This document shows positions 36,785 through 44,809 of a stretch of 64,000 bases of DNA, piece by piece. The position numbers and the translations under genes were made by a program. The stretch is from contig NZ_RAPE01000001.1 in NCBI RefSeq assembly GCF_003651245.1, positions 496,001 through 560,000 of the forward strand, read 5' to 3'. The number at the start of each line of letters is the position of its first letter. Position 1 is the first letter of the stretch. The notes below the pieces were generated by a model. The model saw only the letters and a program-made list of their open reading frames with translations, had not been told where the DNA came from and ran no database searches. Source of the DNA: Roseovarius spongiae (lineage in GTDB: Bacteria > Pseudomonadota > Alphaproteobacteria > Rhodobacterales > Rhodobacteraceae).

Positions 36785-37072
36785 ATGCGTCTGCTGCCAA
36801 CACTCACCAAGGGCATTGCGCTCGCCTTTATCGCGGCTTCGCCCGCCATGGCCGGCGAGGCGAAAATCTATCCTTATCCGACCAACGTGAATTACTGCGC
36901 GCCCGGATATCAGCCGATCATGCTAAACGGCGTGATTTGTTGCGGGCAGCCGACCACCGGCGTCACCTACAGACAGATGATGCGGCATCCGACGCCGCGC
37001 GTGAAAAAGGTGAAGCAGCAGTATTCCGCGCGCCGCTCGGATTGTCCGGTCGGCTCCAAGGGCTGCTACTGA
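36785..37072 (+). CDS. Small secreted Cys-containing protein, paralog 2
   Basis: 95-residue secreted protein; the signal peptide ends at ASPAMA before GE, as in paralog 1. The mature part has five Cys, including an adjacent pair (ICCGQP), and ends in CPVGSKGCY. Shared motifs with paralog 1: IYPY, CGQPxT, VTYxQMM, PRxxK and CPxGxKGC. GAGGGA lies before the ATG. The tandem copies each have their own promoter, so the duplication included the regulatory region. Function unknown; a cell-envelope metal- or stress-related role is only a guess. Confidence 0.72.
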   Translation: MRLLPTLTKGIALAFIAASPAMAGEAKIYPYPTNVNYCAPGYQPIMLNGVICCGQPTTGVTYRQMMRHPTPRVKKVKQQYSARRSDCPVGSKGCY

Positions 37073-37122
37073 AGCGAACGGAGCCCTCCGGGATCAGAAG
37101 CCGGATCAAGGGACTGGAACAT

Positions 37123-37145
37123 GAGGCGCGCCGGTTGCGCGTCTC
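37123..37145 (+). terminator. Hairpin after secreted paralog 2
   Basis: A nine-pair stem GAGGCGCGC / GCGCGTCTC with one G-T wobble, loop CGGTT, is followed by TTGCGTTTCC. It is a plausible but weak terminator. Confidence 0.35.
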
Positions 37146-37259
37146 TTGCGTTTCCAGTTGGTGTTGTCGGGATCCGAGGCGGAACTTCCGGCGTAGTCCG
37201 ACAGGGCCGGACCGGCTACGCGCCCTCCGGCTGCCCTGCGTCCTGCGCTCGGGAAAGGG

Positions 37260-37466
37260 TCAGAGCAGTTTGAGGTCCCCCGCCATCTGCCGTCCGTCGC
37301 GCCCTTCCTGAAGCTCGAACTCGACCTTCTGGTTGTCGGCGAGCCCGGTCAACCCCGAGCGTTCCACGGCGGAAATATGCACGAACACATCGTTGCCGCC
37401 CTCGTCGGGGGCGATGAACCCGTAGCCTTTGGTGGTGTTGAACCATTTCACGGTGCCTGTCGGCAT
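37260..37466 (-). CDS. Cold-shock domain protein (CspA family)
   Basis: 68-residue single cold-shock domain, a single-stranded nucleic-acid chaperone. RNP1 KGYGFIAP and RNP2 VFVHIS are visible, and the start [16 protein letters not shown] is typical. AAGGAG lies at good spacing before the ATG at 37466. A long leader (about 195 bases to the divergent gene) could hold the thermosensitive 5' region known for csp mRNAs. Confidence 0.95.
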   Translation of the reverse strand: MPTGTVKWFNTTKGYGFIAPDEGGNDVFVHISAVERSGLTGLADNQKVEFELQEGRDGRQMAGDLKLL

Positions 37467-37661
37467 TCCGCTTCTCCTTCTTGTCGTCGTCCCGGGTGGG
37501 ATGCCGGGCCATTCGAGCGGGAGTCGCGCGCAAGCATTGCGCCCATGAAGATTCCCCCGCTGCGCCATTGATGATTGCACGCGTTGTGTAAAAATCAAGT
37601 GAAACGGCATGGCCGTCACGAATCGCGGCTGGGCGCCGACGGGAACGGGAAAGGCGAAGAC

Positions 37662-37976
37662 ATGAAGCTCTATGGTCTGAAAACCTGTGATACATGCCGC
37701 AAGGCATTGAAACACTTTCCGAATGCGGAATTCAAGGATGTCCGCGCCGATGGTCTGCCCGAAGCGGTGCTGAACGCGGCCCACGAGGCGTTCGGCGCGG
37801 CGCTGCTCAATACGCGCTCCGCAACATGGCGCGGGCTGGACGAGGAAGAGCGCGCCGGCGACCCGGTCGAGTTGATCGCGCGCCACCCGGCGCTGATGAA
37901 ACGGCCGCTGATCGAGGCGCAGGGCAAGCTCTACCTTGGTTGGACGCCCGAGGTTCAGGCGGCGCTGGCCGGGTAG
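37662..37976 (+). CDS. ArsC/Spx-family thioredoxin-fold protein
   Basis: 104-residue protein of the arsenate reductase/Spx/YffB family. The start [15 protein letters not shown] carries the CxxC redox motif, and the C-terminal part has the conserved RPLIE segment ([19 protein letters not shown]). True ArsC enzymes have CX5R with a single Cys; the CxxC here points to a YffB/Spx-like redox protein, substrate unknown. The ATG at 37662 has AAAGG upstream. Its last 22 bases overlap the convergent DoxX gene. Confidence 0.85.
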   Translation: MKLYGLKTCDTCRKALKHFPNAEFKDVRADGLPEAVLNAAHEAFGAALLNTRSATWRGLDEEERAGDPVELIARHPALMKRPLIEAQGKLYLGWTPEVQAALAG

Positions 37977-38530
37977 GCGCGCCGCGCGGTCAGCGCCCGG
38001 TCGAGCGACAGCGGCCCCGCGCCGCGAATCACCAGGACGGCGAGGGCGAAGATCCAGAACGCGCGCTGGTCCATCAGCAGTCCGTCGGAATAGCCGTCGA
38101 ACCATGCGTCCCGCGCGGTCCGCCCGATTTCGACGCCGTGGGCGAAGATATCCGTCAGGGTCTGCACGATCACGAACCCGATCATGCCAAGTGCCGCGAG
38201 CCGGGTCATCAGCCCGAGCACGATCAGCACGGGCAGCAGGATCTCCGCCCAGCCGCCCGCGACGGCGAGAACCCATTGCGGCGCGCTCATCTCGGCGACG
38301 TCGTAAAGTGCTGCGTCGGCGGCGCGCGGAAAGATCTGCGCGAACGCGCTGTCCGTCGGTCTGAGCAGGCCGGCAAGCCCCTGGTCGAAGGCGATCTTGG
38401 AAAGGCCGGATTGCGAGAAATAAACCAGCAACACACCGGCGAAGACCAGCCGGGCAAGGATCGGGATCAACCAGCTGAGCCGCTCCAAGGCTGCGCAGAA
38501 AGCGTCGTATGTCGCAAGAATTCTAGGCAT
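37955..38530 (-). CDS. DoxX-family membrane protein of the bufferin/gig-type operon
   Basis: 191-residue membrane protein with four predicted helices. It has the DoxX features [22 protein letters not shown] and the end motif [20 protein letters not shown]. It is the last gene of a minus-strand operon with a DUF2282 precursor, a DUF692 enzyme and a DUF2063 protein, matching the gigT/bufferin-D position. In that setting DoxX may provide redox equivalents or help membrane-side maturation, which is not proven. The start at 38530 overlaps the stop of the DUF2063 gene by 8 bases. Confidence 0.88.
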   Translation of the reverse strand: MPRILATYDAFCAALERLSWLIPILARLVFAGVLLVYFSQSGLSKIAFDQGLAGLLRPTDSAFAQIFPRAADAALYDVAEMSAPQWVLAVAGGWAEILLPVLIVLGLMTRLAALGMIGFVIVQTLTDIFAHGVEIGRTARDAWFDGYSDGLLMDQRAFWIFALAVLVIRGAGPLSLDRALTARRAYPASAA

Positions 38531-39290
38531 GTCCGTCCCCCGGAAGGTCGGCGGAAACGATCGCGTTCCCGGCCAGAAGCAGTGCGAGAACCTCGCCGAG
38601 ATCGAAATCGGGCGCGTCCCTGGCCGCCTGTTCCGCTGCGGTTCCGAGCGTGGCGCCCTGTTGGAGTGCTGCAATGAAACCCGCGCCGCCCGGCGGCAAT
38701 ACCTGCGGGGCGGGATCGAACTCGGGCCGGGTTATGAGCACGTCCTGCGCCACCGGCGCGGGTTTCGGCGCATTCTCCACGGTGTTGTAGCTCCAGATAT
38801 CGTGAATCGGCCAATGCGAGCGGACGACGCGCAGCGCGGGCGCAAGGCCGAGGCGCAGATCGTCCACCCGCTCGGGCGGGACGGCTGACAGGCTCTCGGG
38901 CAGAATCGGGAGCGCGTCGGCGGCGTGGTAGGACTGGCGGATCGCCAGTTCCAATGCCGCCACGTCGGCAAGGTAGCGCAGATGCGCGAGCGGCTCGAAC
39001 CCGGCGAGGAAGGCGGGAAATCCGTCGCCGTAGCGGGACAGGATGGGCGATGCGGGCGGCGATTGGCGCAGGAAAACGCCGCAGACAGCTGAAAACCTGT
39101 CTTCGCCGATCAGCTTGCGAATGACCGGAAAGCCGGTTTCCAGAACCTCAGTCAGCCCGACCGCGACATTGTTGCGATAGACGTCGAACCGTTTTCCCGC
39201 AGCGTGGCCGCGCCCGTCCGAGAGGCCCGCAGGAGAAGGGCGCGCCGGGTCGAGCACCGCCGCGCGGAATATACCCTGGCCCGCGCTCAC
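38523..39290 (-). CDS. bufC: DUF2063 partner protein of the bufferin MNIO enzyme (BufC-like)
   Basis: 255-residue protein with the N-terminal DUF2063 domain: KRFDVYRNNVAVGLTEVLE, then FPVIRKLIGEDRF, YGDGFPAFLAGF and YLADVAALELAIRQSYHAAD. The domain was once called DNA-binding, but in MNIO gene clusters it is the partner protein that presents the precursor peptide to the DUF692 enzyme. Its start overlaps the stop of the DUF692 gene (ATGA), and its end overlaps the DoxX start. The C-terminal part is less conserved. Confidence 0.88.
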   Translation of the reverse strand: MSAGQGIFRAAVLDPARPSPAGLSDGRGHAAGKRFDVYRNNVAVGLTEVLETGFPVIRKLIGEDRFSAVCGVFLRQSPPASPILSRYGDGFPAFLAGFEPLAHLRYLADVAALELAIRQSYHAADALPILPESLSAVPPERVDDLRLGLAPALRVVRSHWPIHDIWSYNTVENAPKPAPVAQDVLITRPEFDPAPQVLPPGGAGFIAALQQGATLGTAAEQAARDAPDFDLGEVLALLLAGNAIVSADLPGDGHA

Positions 39291-40156
39291 GCGGCGGCCC
39301 TCTTGACCGCGCGGGCCAGCGCGCGCCCGGCGCGGGCGGCCTCGGCCTCGAGCGTGGGCCAGGGCGGGATATCGTCGTCGCGCTCGATCAGGACGGGGCA
39401 GGCGCCAAGCCGGGCGAAGGTCTCGTCCAGCAGGGTCCAGACCGGCTCCGTGATGGCGTGATCGTGGCTGTCGATCAGGAGCGGCGCGCCGTGTTCGTCC
39501 GCGTCCTCGTGATGACCGCCGAGATGCAGTTCGCCGACGCGGGCAAGCGGGAACGCGTCGAGATAGGCCAGCGCGCTCATGCCGAGATTGGTGGCCGAGA
39601 CGAAGACGTTGTTCACGTCAAGCAGCAGGCCGCAACCGGTCCGGCGCGCCAGTTCGCCAAGGAATTCGGGCTCGCTCATCGTGCTCTCGTCGAAGACGAG
39701 GTAGCTTGACGGGTTTTCCAGCAGCATGGGGCGACCGAGCGCCTCCTGCGTCTCGTCGATATGATCGGCGACGCAGGCGAGCGTGGCGGCGGTGTAGGGC
39801 AGCGGCAGCAGGTCGTTGAGATAGGCGCCCTCATGGCTGGACCAGGCGAGATGTTCAGAGAAGCTCGCCGGGGTCAGCCAGTCGCAGAGATGTTTCAGCC
39901 GGGTGAGGTGATCCGGGTCGAGTCGCCCCTCACCGCCGATGCCAAGGCCGATGCCATGCACGGAAACGGGGTGGCGTTCGGCCAGGTGGCGCAGTTGCGC
40001 GATGGGACGGCCGCCGTCGCCCATGTAGTTCTCCGCGTGGATCTCGAACCACGCGACGCCGCCGGGATCCCGCATGATGTCGGCGAAATGCTGGGGCTTG
40101 TAGCCGACGCCGGGGGCGGCGGGCAGGGTTGTCAGGCGAACGGACGGGTCGGGCAT
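39287..40156 (-). CDS. bufB: DUF692 multinuclear non-heme iron oxidative enzyme (MNIO, BufB-like)
   Basis: 289-residue TIM-barrel enzyme of the MNIO family, which uses two or three iron ions to convert cysteines of a precursor peptide into heterocycles. Metal and substrate motifs seen: GVGYKPQHF, FEIHAENYMG, SVHGIGLGIG, SEHLAWSS, LENPSSYL, LDVNNVFVSATN, GELHLGGH, IDSHDHA and IERDDDIPPW. The start at 40156 (MPDPSVRLT) gives the usual family length. It follows the precursor gene bufA after a 59-base gap with a hairpin, and its stop overlaps the start of the DUF2063 gene. Confidence 0.92.
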   Translation of the reverse strand: MPDPSVRLTTLPAAPGVGYKPQHFADIMRDPGGVAWFEIHAENYMGDGGRPIAQLRHLAERHPVSVHGIGLGIGGEGRLDPDHLTRLKHLCDWLTPASFSEHLAWSSHEGAYLNDLLPLPYTAATLACVADHIDETQEALGRPMLLENPSSYLVFDESTMSEPEFLGELARRTGCGLLLDVNNVFVSATNLGMSALAYLDAFPLARVGELHLGGHHEDADEHGAPLLIDSHDHAITEPVWTLLDETFARLGACPVLIERDDDIPPWPTLEAEAARAGRALARAVKRAAA

Positions 40157-40174
40157 GACGGCCTCGCGGTCTGA

Positions 40175-40200
40175 GGGCAGGCGCGTGTGCGCGCCCGCCC
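40175..40200 (-). promoter_or_regulatory. Hairpin between bufA and bufB
   Basis: An imperfect GC-rich stem (GGGC..GCGCG-tgtg-CGCGC..GCCC) lies 15 bases after the bufA stop. There is no T-run. It could stabilise the bufA mRNA or reduce read-through, so that more precursor than enzyme is made; this is inference from position. Confidence 0.4.
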
Positions 40201-40215
40201 GGAGTTGTGGCCGGC

Positions 40216-40521
40216 TCAGGCCGGCAGGTCGCGGTCCAGCGGCTCGGGCGAGCCGCGCCGCTCGGTCCCGTCGGCCATTTCCGGCAGGTCGATCTCGGTG
40301 CAGGTTCCCTCGTCTACCAGCGTCCAGGCGTTGCCCTGGTAGTCGACCTTGGAAGTGCCCTTGCAGGTCGTCCCTTCGCCCGCGGCGCAATCGTTTTCAC
40401 CGGCAAGCGCAACGCCAAAGCACTTTTCCTTCGCTCCCGCCGCCTGCGCGGTGGTGGCCTGCGCGGCGAGCGCGGCGGTCACGGCGCCGGCGATGGCGAC
40501 GGTTTTCATCATGTTAGACAT
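40216..40521 (-). CDS. bufA: Bufferin-type precursor peptide, DUF2282 (BufA1-like)
   Basis: 101-residue secreted precursor. A Sec signal peptide covers about residues 1-27 (ending ATTAQA). The mature part begins near [18 protein letters not shown], then [16 protein letters not shown] and EGTC, with four Cys at 34, 45, 53 and 74. This KEKCxGVAxAGxNDC pattern is diagnostic of DUF2282. In bufferins the two central Cys are modified by the MNIO enzyme and the peptide binds copper in the periplasm. The C-terminus is longer and more acidic than the usual ending. GGGAG at 7 bases supports ATG 40521. First gene of the operon. Confidence 0.9.
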   Translation of the reverse strand: MSNMMKTVAIAGAVTAALAAQATTAQAAGAKEKCFGVALAGENDCAAGEGTTCKGTSKVDYQGNAWTLVDEGTCTEIDLPEMADGTERRGSPEPLDRDLPA

Positions 40522-40813
40522 CAGTTTCTCCCTTGTCTTGTTTCCGCTTTGGTTGACGGGCTGGGCGCAAACACCGGTCGCCCGTCGCGTTAGGGCGTTT
40601 CGCCCCCGCCGGAAATGTCAGGGCAGGGATGCAACGCTTGGGAGAAGCTTACGTTGGGGTAAGGTCTTCGCGCCAATCACGAGCCTGTCAGACACGCAGG
40701 CGTCATGACGCGTCAGGACCGCCTTGGACGCAAGTGCCTGATTTCAAAGAAACGGGCCGGTTGGCCACCATGACGCCGGCCCGCAAATGCGCGAAAATTC
40801 GTCCTGAGCGGAG
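40522..40813. promoter_or_regulatory. Upstream region of the bufferin operon and 3' region of thrS
   Basis: This 292-base gap lies between the thrS stop and the bufA start, both on the minus strand. It must hold the operon promoter. A pair of related arms, AACGCTT and AAGCTTACGTT (near 40630-40652), may be an operator. I could not identify an ECF-sigma consensus with confidence, nor a clear thrS terminator. Confidence 0.35.
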
Positions 40814-42766
40814 TTAATGTTTCAGCCGATCGGGGGGCGTCGCGTCGCGAGCGAGATCGTTTGTTACATCCCCGAGCGCCTCCACTTTGGTGCGTTTCTC
40901 GCCCAACCGGCGGACCGAAACGGTGCCGTCCTCTACCTCGCGCAGACCGCAGGCGAGGATCACCGGCACCTTGCCGACCGAATGTTCGCGCACCTTGTAA
41001 TTGATCTTCTCGTTGCGTGTGTCGGCCTCCGCGCGCACGCCCGCCGCGCGCAATTTCGCGACCACCTCGTTCACGTAGTCATCCGCCTCGGACACGATCG
41101 ACGCCACCACCACCTGCCGCGGCGCGAGCCAGAAGGGCAGTTTGCCGGCGTGTTCCTCGATCAGGATGCCGATGAACCGCTCGAAGCTGCCAAGCGTGGC
41201 GCGGTGCAGCATGTAGGGGCGCTGCTTGGATCCGTCGGGCGCGATATAGGTCGCGCCAAGGCGTTCGGGCAGGTTGGGGTCGACCTGGAAGGTGCCGCAC
41301 TGCCACGTCCGCCCGATCGCATCGGTCAGGTAAAAGTCGAGCTTGGGGCCGTAGAACGCGCCGTCGCCCGGCTCCAGCGTGAAGTCGCGGCCCGTGGCCT
41401 TGATCGCGCCTTCGAGCGCGCCCTCGACATGGTCCCAGCTTTCGTCGCTGCCGACGCGTTTTTCCGGGCGGGTGGCGAACTTGATCTCGAAATCCGCGAA
41501 CCCGAGATCGGCGTAGATGCCGGCGGTGAAGTTGATGAACCGCGCGCATTCCGCCTCGATCTGATCCTCGGTGCAGAAGATATGCGCGTCGTCCTGCGTA
41601 AAGCCGCGCACCCGCATGATCCCGTGCAATGCGCCCGAGGGTTCATAGCGCGTGCAGGCGCCAAATTCAGCCAGCCGCAAGGGCAGGTCGCGATAGCTCT
41701 TCAGCCCCTGGTTGAAGACCTGCACATGGCAGGGGCAATTCATCGGCTTCAGCGCGTTCACCGCTTTTTCCCTGGCGTGCTCTTCTTCGACCTCGACGAT
41801 GAACATGTGCTCCTGGTATTTCTCCCAGTGGCCCGACGCCTCCCACAGCTTGCGGTCGACGACCTGCGGCGTGTTGATCTCCTGGTAGCCGCCGGCGCGC
41901 TGCTTGCGGCGCATGTAGTCCTGCAATTCGGTGTAGATCGTCCAGCCATTGGGATGCCAGAAGACCTGGCCGGGCGCCTCCTCCTGCATGTGGAAGAGAT
42001 CCATCTCGCGGCCGAGTTTGCGGTGGTCGCGCTTGGCGGCCTCCTCGAGCATGTTGAGATGCGCGCGCAGTTTTTCCTTGCTGGTGAAGGCGACGCCGTA
42101 GATGCGTTGCAGCATGGCGCGGTCCGAATCACCACGCCAGTAGGCGCCCGCGACGCTCATCAGCTTGAACGCGTCCGCCGGCAACTGCCCGGTGTTCTGC
42201 AGATGCGGCCCCCGGCAGAGGTCCTGCCAGTGCCCGTGCCAATACATGCGCAGCGGTTCGTCGCCGGGGATCGCCTCGATCAGCTCGACCTTGAAGGGCT
42301 CGTCGTTTTCCTCGTAATGGCGGATCGCGCGATCACGCTCCCACACCTCTGTGCGGACGGGATCGCGCAGGTTGATGATCTCGCGCATCTTTTTTTCGAT
42401 CAGGCCGAGATCTTCGGGCGTGAACGGCTCTTCGCGGTCGAAATCATAGTACCAGCCGTTCTCGATCACCGGGCCGATGGTGACCTTCACATCGGGCCAG
42501 ATCTCCTGCACGGCGCGCGCCATCACATGGGCGAGGTCGTGGCGGATCAGTTCGTTCGCGGCGGCCTCGTCCTGCATGGTGTTGATGGCGATGGCGGCGT
42601 CGTCAACGATGGGCCATTGCAGGTCCCAGTGCCGGCCGTCCACATCGGCGGAAATCGCCTTCTTGCCGAGCGACTTCGAGATGTCGGCGGCGACCTCGGC
42701 GGGTGTCACGCCGGCGGCGTATTCGCGCGTATTGCCATCGGGAAAGGTGAGGGAAATCTGGGCCAT
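40814..42766 (-). CDS. thrS: Threonyl-tRNA synthetase
   Basis: 650-residue class-II synthetase. Domains in order: TGS domain (residues 1-62), editing domain with [16 protein letters not shown] (HxxxH) and [10 protein letters not shown], class-II core with motif 2 [27 protein letters not shown], and an anticodon-binding domain at the C-terminus (PRQVVVASI, then YKVREHS). Length is normal. GAGGAG is well placed before the ATG at 42766. The gene is divergent from the esterase operon. Confidence 0.97.
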   Translation of the reverse strand: MAQISLTFPDGNTREYAAGVTPAEVAADISKSLGKKAISADVDGRHWDLQWPIVDDAAIAINTMQDEAAANELIRHDLAHVMARAVQEIWPDVKVTIGPVIENGWYYDFDREEPFTPEDLGLIEKKMREIINLRDPVRTEVWERDRAIRHYEENDEPFKVELIEAIPGDEPLRMYWHGHWQDLCRGPHLQNTGQLPADAFKLMSVAGAYWRGDSDRAMLQRIYGVAFTSKEKLRAHLNMLEEAAKRDHRKLGREMDLFHMQEEAPGQVFWHPNGWTIYTELQDYMRRKQRAGGYQEINTPQVVDRKLWEASGHWEKYQEHMFIVEVEEEHAREKAVNALKPMNCPCHVQVFNQGLKSYRDLPLRLAEFGACTRYEPSGALHGIMRVRGFTQDDAHIFCTEDQIEAECARFINFTAGIYADLGFADFEIKFATRPEKRVGSDESWDHVEGALEGAIKATGRDFTLEPGDGAFYGPKLDFYLTDAIGRTWQCGTFQVDPNLPERLGATYIAPDGSKQRPYMLHRATLGSFERFIGILIEEHAGKLPFWLAPRQVVVASIVSEADDYVNEVVAKLRAAGVRAEADTRNEKINYKVREHSVGKVPVILACGLREVEDGTVSVRRLGEKRTKVEALGDVTNDLARDATPPDRLKH

Positions 42767-42929
42767 GGGTGGCGCTCCTCGTCGGTTTGGCGCCTACGGG
42801 TGCGCCCGGTTGCGATTGATGGCCTTCCTATGGCGGCGCCGGGCGGGGCTGTCAAGCGGACGGGGCGCACTTGCAAGCCGCGGCGCGGTGAGGTGTAACC
42901 AAGCGACGACGGCAGAACAGGGTGAGCGG

Positions 42930-43685
42930 ATGGCTGATCATTTCACGACCGACCGGGGCAGGCAGATCGCCTACTTGCGGCTCGAGGGCGAGGGGCCGGG
43001 CGTGGTCTTTCTCGGCGGACTCAGATCGGACATGACGGGCACGAAGGCGCTCTTTCTCGAGGATTGGGCGCGCCGCGCGGGCCGCGCCTTTCTGCGGTTC
43101 GATTATTCCGGGCACGGGGCGTCTTCGGGGGAGTTCACCGAAGGGTGCATCGGCGACTGGGCCGAGGACGCCGCGGCGGCGATCAATACGCTGACGCAGG
43201 GGCCGCAAATCCTCGTCGGGTCCTCCATGGGGGGCTGGATCGCGCTCTTGATGGCGCGCAGGATGCCGGAGCGGATCGCGGGGATGGTCACTGTCGCTGC
43301 CGCGCCGGATTTCACCGAGGACAGCATGTGGGCGGGCATGAACGAGATCGAGCGCGCCAAGCTCAAGCGCGAGGGGCGCATCCTGCGGCCGAGCGAGTAT
43401 GATGAGCCCTATGTCATCACCAACCGGCTGATCGAGGACGGCCGCGACCGGCTGGTGCTGCGCGATCCGTTGAACCTTCCCTTTCCGGTTCGATTTCTGC
43501 AAGGGACCGCGGACATGGATGTGGATAAATCCGTCGCCCTGCGGCTTCTGGACCATGCGACGGGGCCAGACATGCGGCTTACGCTGGTGGACGGGGCCGA
43601 CCACCGGTTCTCGGACGCGGATTGCCTGGCGCTGATCGCGGCGTCGGTGGAAGAAGCTATCTGGCGCAGCGAAAGGAATGGTTGA
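42930..43685 (+). CDS. Alpha/beta hydrolase, ABHD10-like esterase
   Basis: 251-residue serine hydrolase. The nucleophile elbow is GSSMGG (ILVGSSMGGWIALLM), the acid is in LQGTADMDVDKS and the histidine in VDGADHRFSD. The segment RFDYSGHGASSGEFTEGCIG is close to the ABHD10 group (depalmitoylating thioesterases or acyl-glucuronide esterases). The natural ester is unknown. First gene of an operon with a VOC protein starting right after its stop, an M15-like protein and a second hydrolase. Confidence 0.85.
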   Translation: MADHFTTDRGRQIAYLRLEGEGPGVVFLGGLRSDMTGTKALFLEDWARRAGRAFLRFDYSGHGASSGEFTEGCIGDWAEDAAAAINTLTQGPQILVGSSMGGWIALLMARRMPERIAGMVTVAAAPDFTEDSMWAGMNEIERAKLKREGRILRPSEYDEPYVITNRLIEDGRDRLVLRDPLNLPFPVRFLQGTADMDVDKSVALRLLDHATGPDMRLTLVDGADHRFSDADCLALIAASVEEAIWRSERNG

Positions 43686-44117
43686 ATGGAGCAGCGCATC
43701 TCGTTGGTAACGCTTGGCGTTCGAGATGTCGCCGAGTCGACGAAGTTCTATGAAGCGATGGGCTGGACGCGGGTGGACAGCCCGGACGGGATCGTGGTCT
43801 TCGATCTTCTCGGCCAGGCGCTCGGCCTTTATCCGCGCGCCGATCTGGCGCGGGACATGGGGCTGGAGGAAGGCGAGCTTGGCGTCGGAGCCTCTACCTT
43901 GGGCTATAATGTGCGTGAAAAAGGTGAGGTAGCCCAAGAGCTTGACCGGGCCCGGAATGCCGGCGCGCGTATCCTGAAGAATGCGCATGACGTGTTCTGG
44001 GGCGGACATATCGGGTATTTCGCCGATCCCGACGGTCATGTCTGGGAAGTGGCGCACAACCCGTTCGCGCCGCTACGCGATGCGGACGGCGCGTTCCGCT
44101 GGAACGGCTACGGGTGA
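43686..44117 (+). CDS. VOC-family (glyoxalase-like) protein
   Basis: 143-residue protein with the vicinal-oxygen-chelate fold: ISLVTLGVRDVAESTKFYEAMGW at the start and IGYFADPDGHVWEVAHNP at the end. VOC proteins include glyoxalases, dioxygenases and resistance proteins; the substrate is not readable. The ATG immediately follows the hydrolase stop with AAAGGA upstream. Its stop overlaps the GTG of the next gene, so the three genes are coupled. Confidence 0.88.
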   Translation: MEQRISLVTLGVRDVAESTKFYEAMGWTRVDSPDGIVVFDLLGQALGLYPRADLARDMGLEEGELGVGASTLGYNVREKGEVAQELDRARNAGARILKNAHDVFWGGHIGYFADPDGHVWEVAHNPFAPLRDADGAFRWNGYG

Positions 44118-44746
44118 GACGCCCGCGCAGCATGTGGAGCCTTGAGGCGCTGGGACGCGTGCGCCTTGGCCGGCATTTCTACATGCGCGATTTCCTCCAT
44201 TCCGAGATCGGCAATTTCCATCGCATCCAGAACATCCCGGAACATCCCGATATCGCGATCGAAAACGGGCGCGCGCTGTGCGAGAACCTGCTCGACCCGT
44301 TGCAGGAAACCTTCGGGCGGATCGCGATCCGCTCGGGCTATCGTAGCCCCGAACTCAACCGGTTCGGCAATGAGCATGGTCTCAACTGCGCGCGCAACGA
44401 CGCCAATCACGGGCATCACATCTGGGACCGCGGCGGCGAGGCCGAGCGCGGCGCCGGCGCGTCGCTGGTCATTCCGTGGTTCGCGGATCGCTATGCGCAG
44501 GGGCGCGACTGGCGCGACCTTGCGTGGTGGATCCACGATCACCTGCCCTATTCCGAGATGTGTTTCTTCCCCACCCTCTGCGCGATGAACCTCTGCTGGC
44601 GCGCCCATTCGAGGCGCAGGATCTCGAGCTATATCGCGCCGAAGGGCGTGCTTCTGACCGCCGGCGCGGATCCGTCCGAGCCGAAGCGGGAGCGGCAGGC
44701 GCGCTACGCCGACTTTCCGCCGTTCCGGGGCATTTCCTATCCGTGA
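44114..44746 (+). CDS. Conserved protein with peptidase-M15A-like motif
   Basis: 210-residue protein. The segment IRSGYRSPELNRFGNEHG followed by NHGHHIWDR resembles the SGYRSxxxN...H core of M15A-type DD-peptidases, although the spacing of the metal ligands differs and I cannot trace all three. A second conserved block WIHDHLPYSEMCFF follows. No signal peptide is seen, so a periplasmic peptidoglycan role is doubtful. The start is GTG at 44114 (overlapping the VOC stop), with an ATG 18 bases later as the alternative. Function uncertain. Confidence 0.6.
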   Translation: MRRPRSMWSLEALGRVRLGRHFYMRDFLHSEIGNFHRIQNIPEHPDIAIENGRALCENLLDPLQETFGRIAIRSGYRSPELNRFGNEHGLNCARNDANHGHHIWDRGGEAERGAGASLVIPWFADRYAQGRDWRDLAWWIHDHLPYSEMCFFPTLCAMNLCWRAHSRRRISSYIAPKGVLLTAGADPSEPKRERQARYADFPPFRGISYP

Positions 44747-44809
44747 CAGGTTGACCGTCCAAGCGGCTGTGACATTGTGACCGCGAGGCGACAGGCGCGA
44801 GAGGCCAGG

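Noticed and set aside
40522-40660. ECF-sigma (SigF-type) promoter for the bufferin operon
   Set aside because: Family knowledge suggests one, but no convincing GTAACC...CGAA pair was found on the minus strand.
40817-42898. Very long open frame on the plus strand opposite thrS
   Set aside because: It mirrors thrS in a GC-rich genome, has low-complexity His/Arg/Asp-rich translation and no family features; shadows of this kind occur opposite most long genes here (for example 2413-3771, 46961-48913 and 55286-56623).
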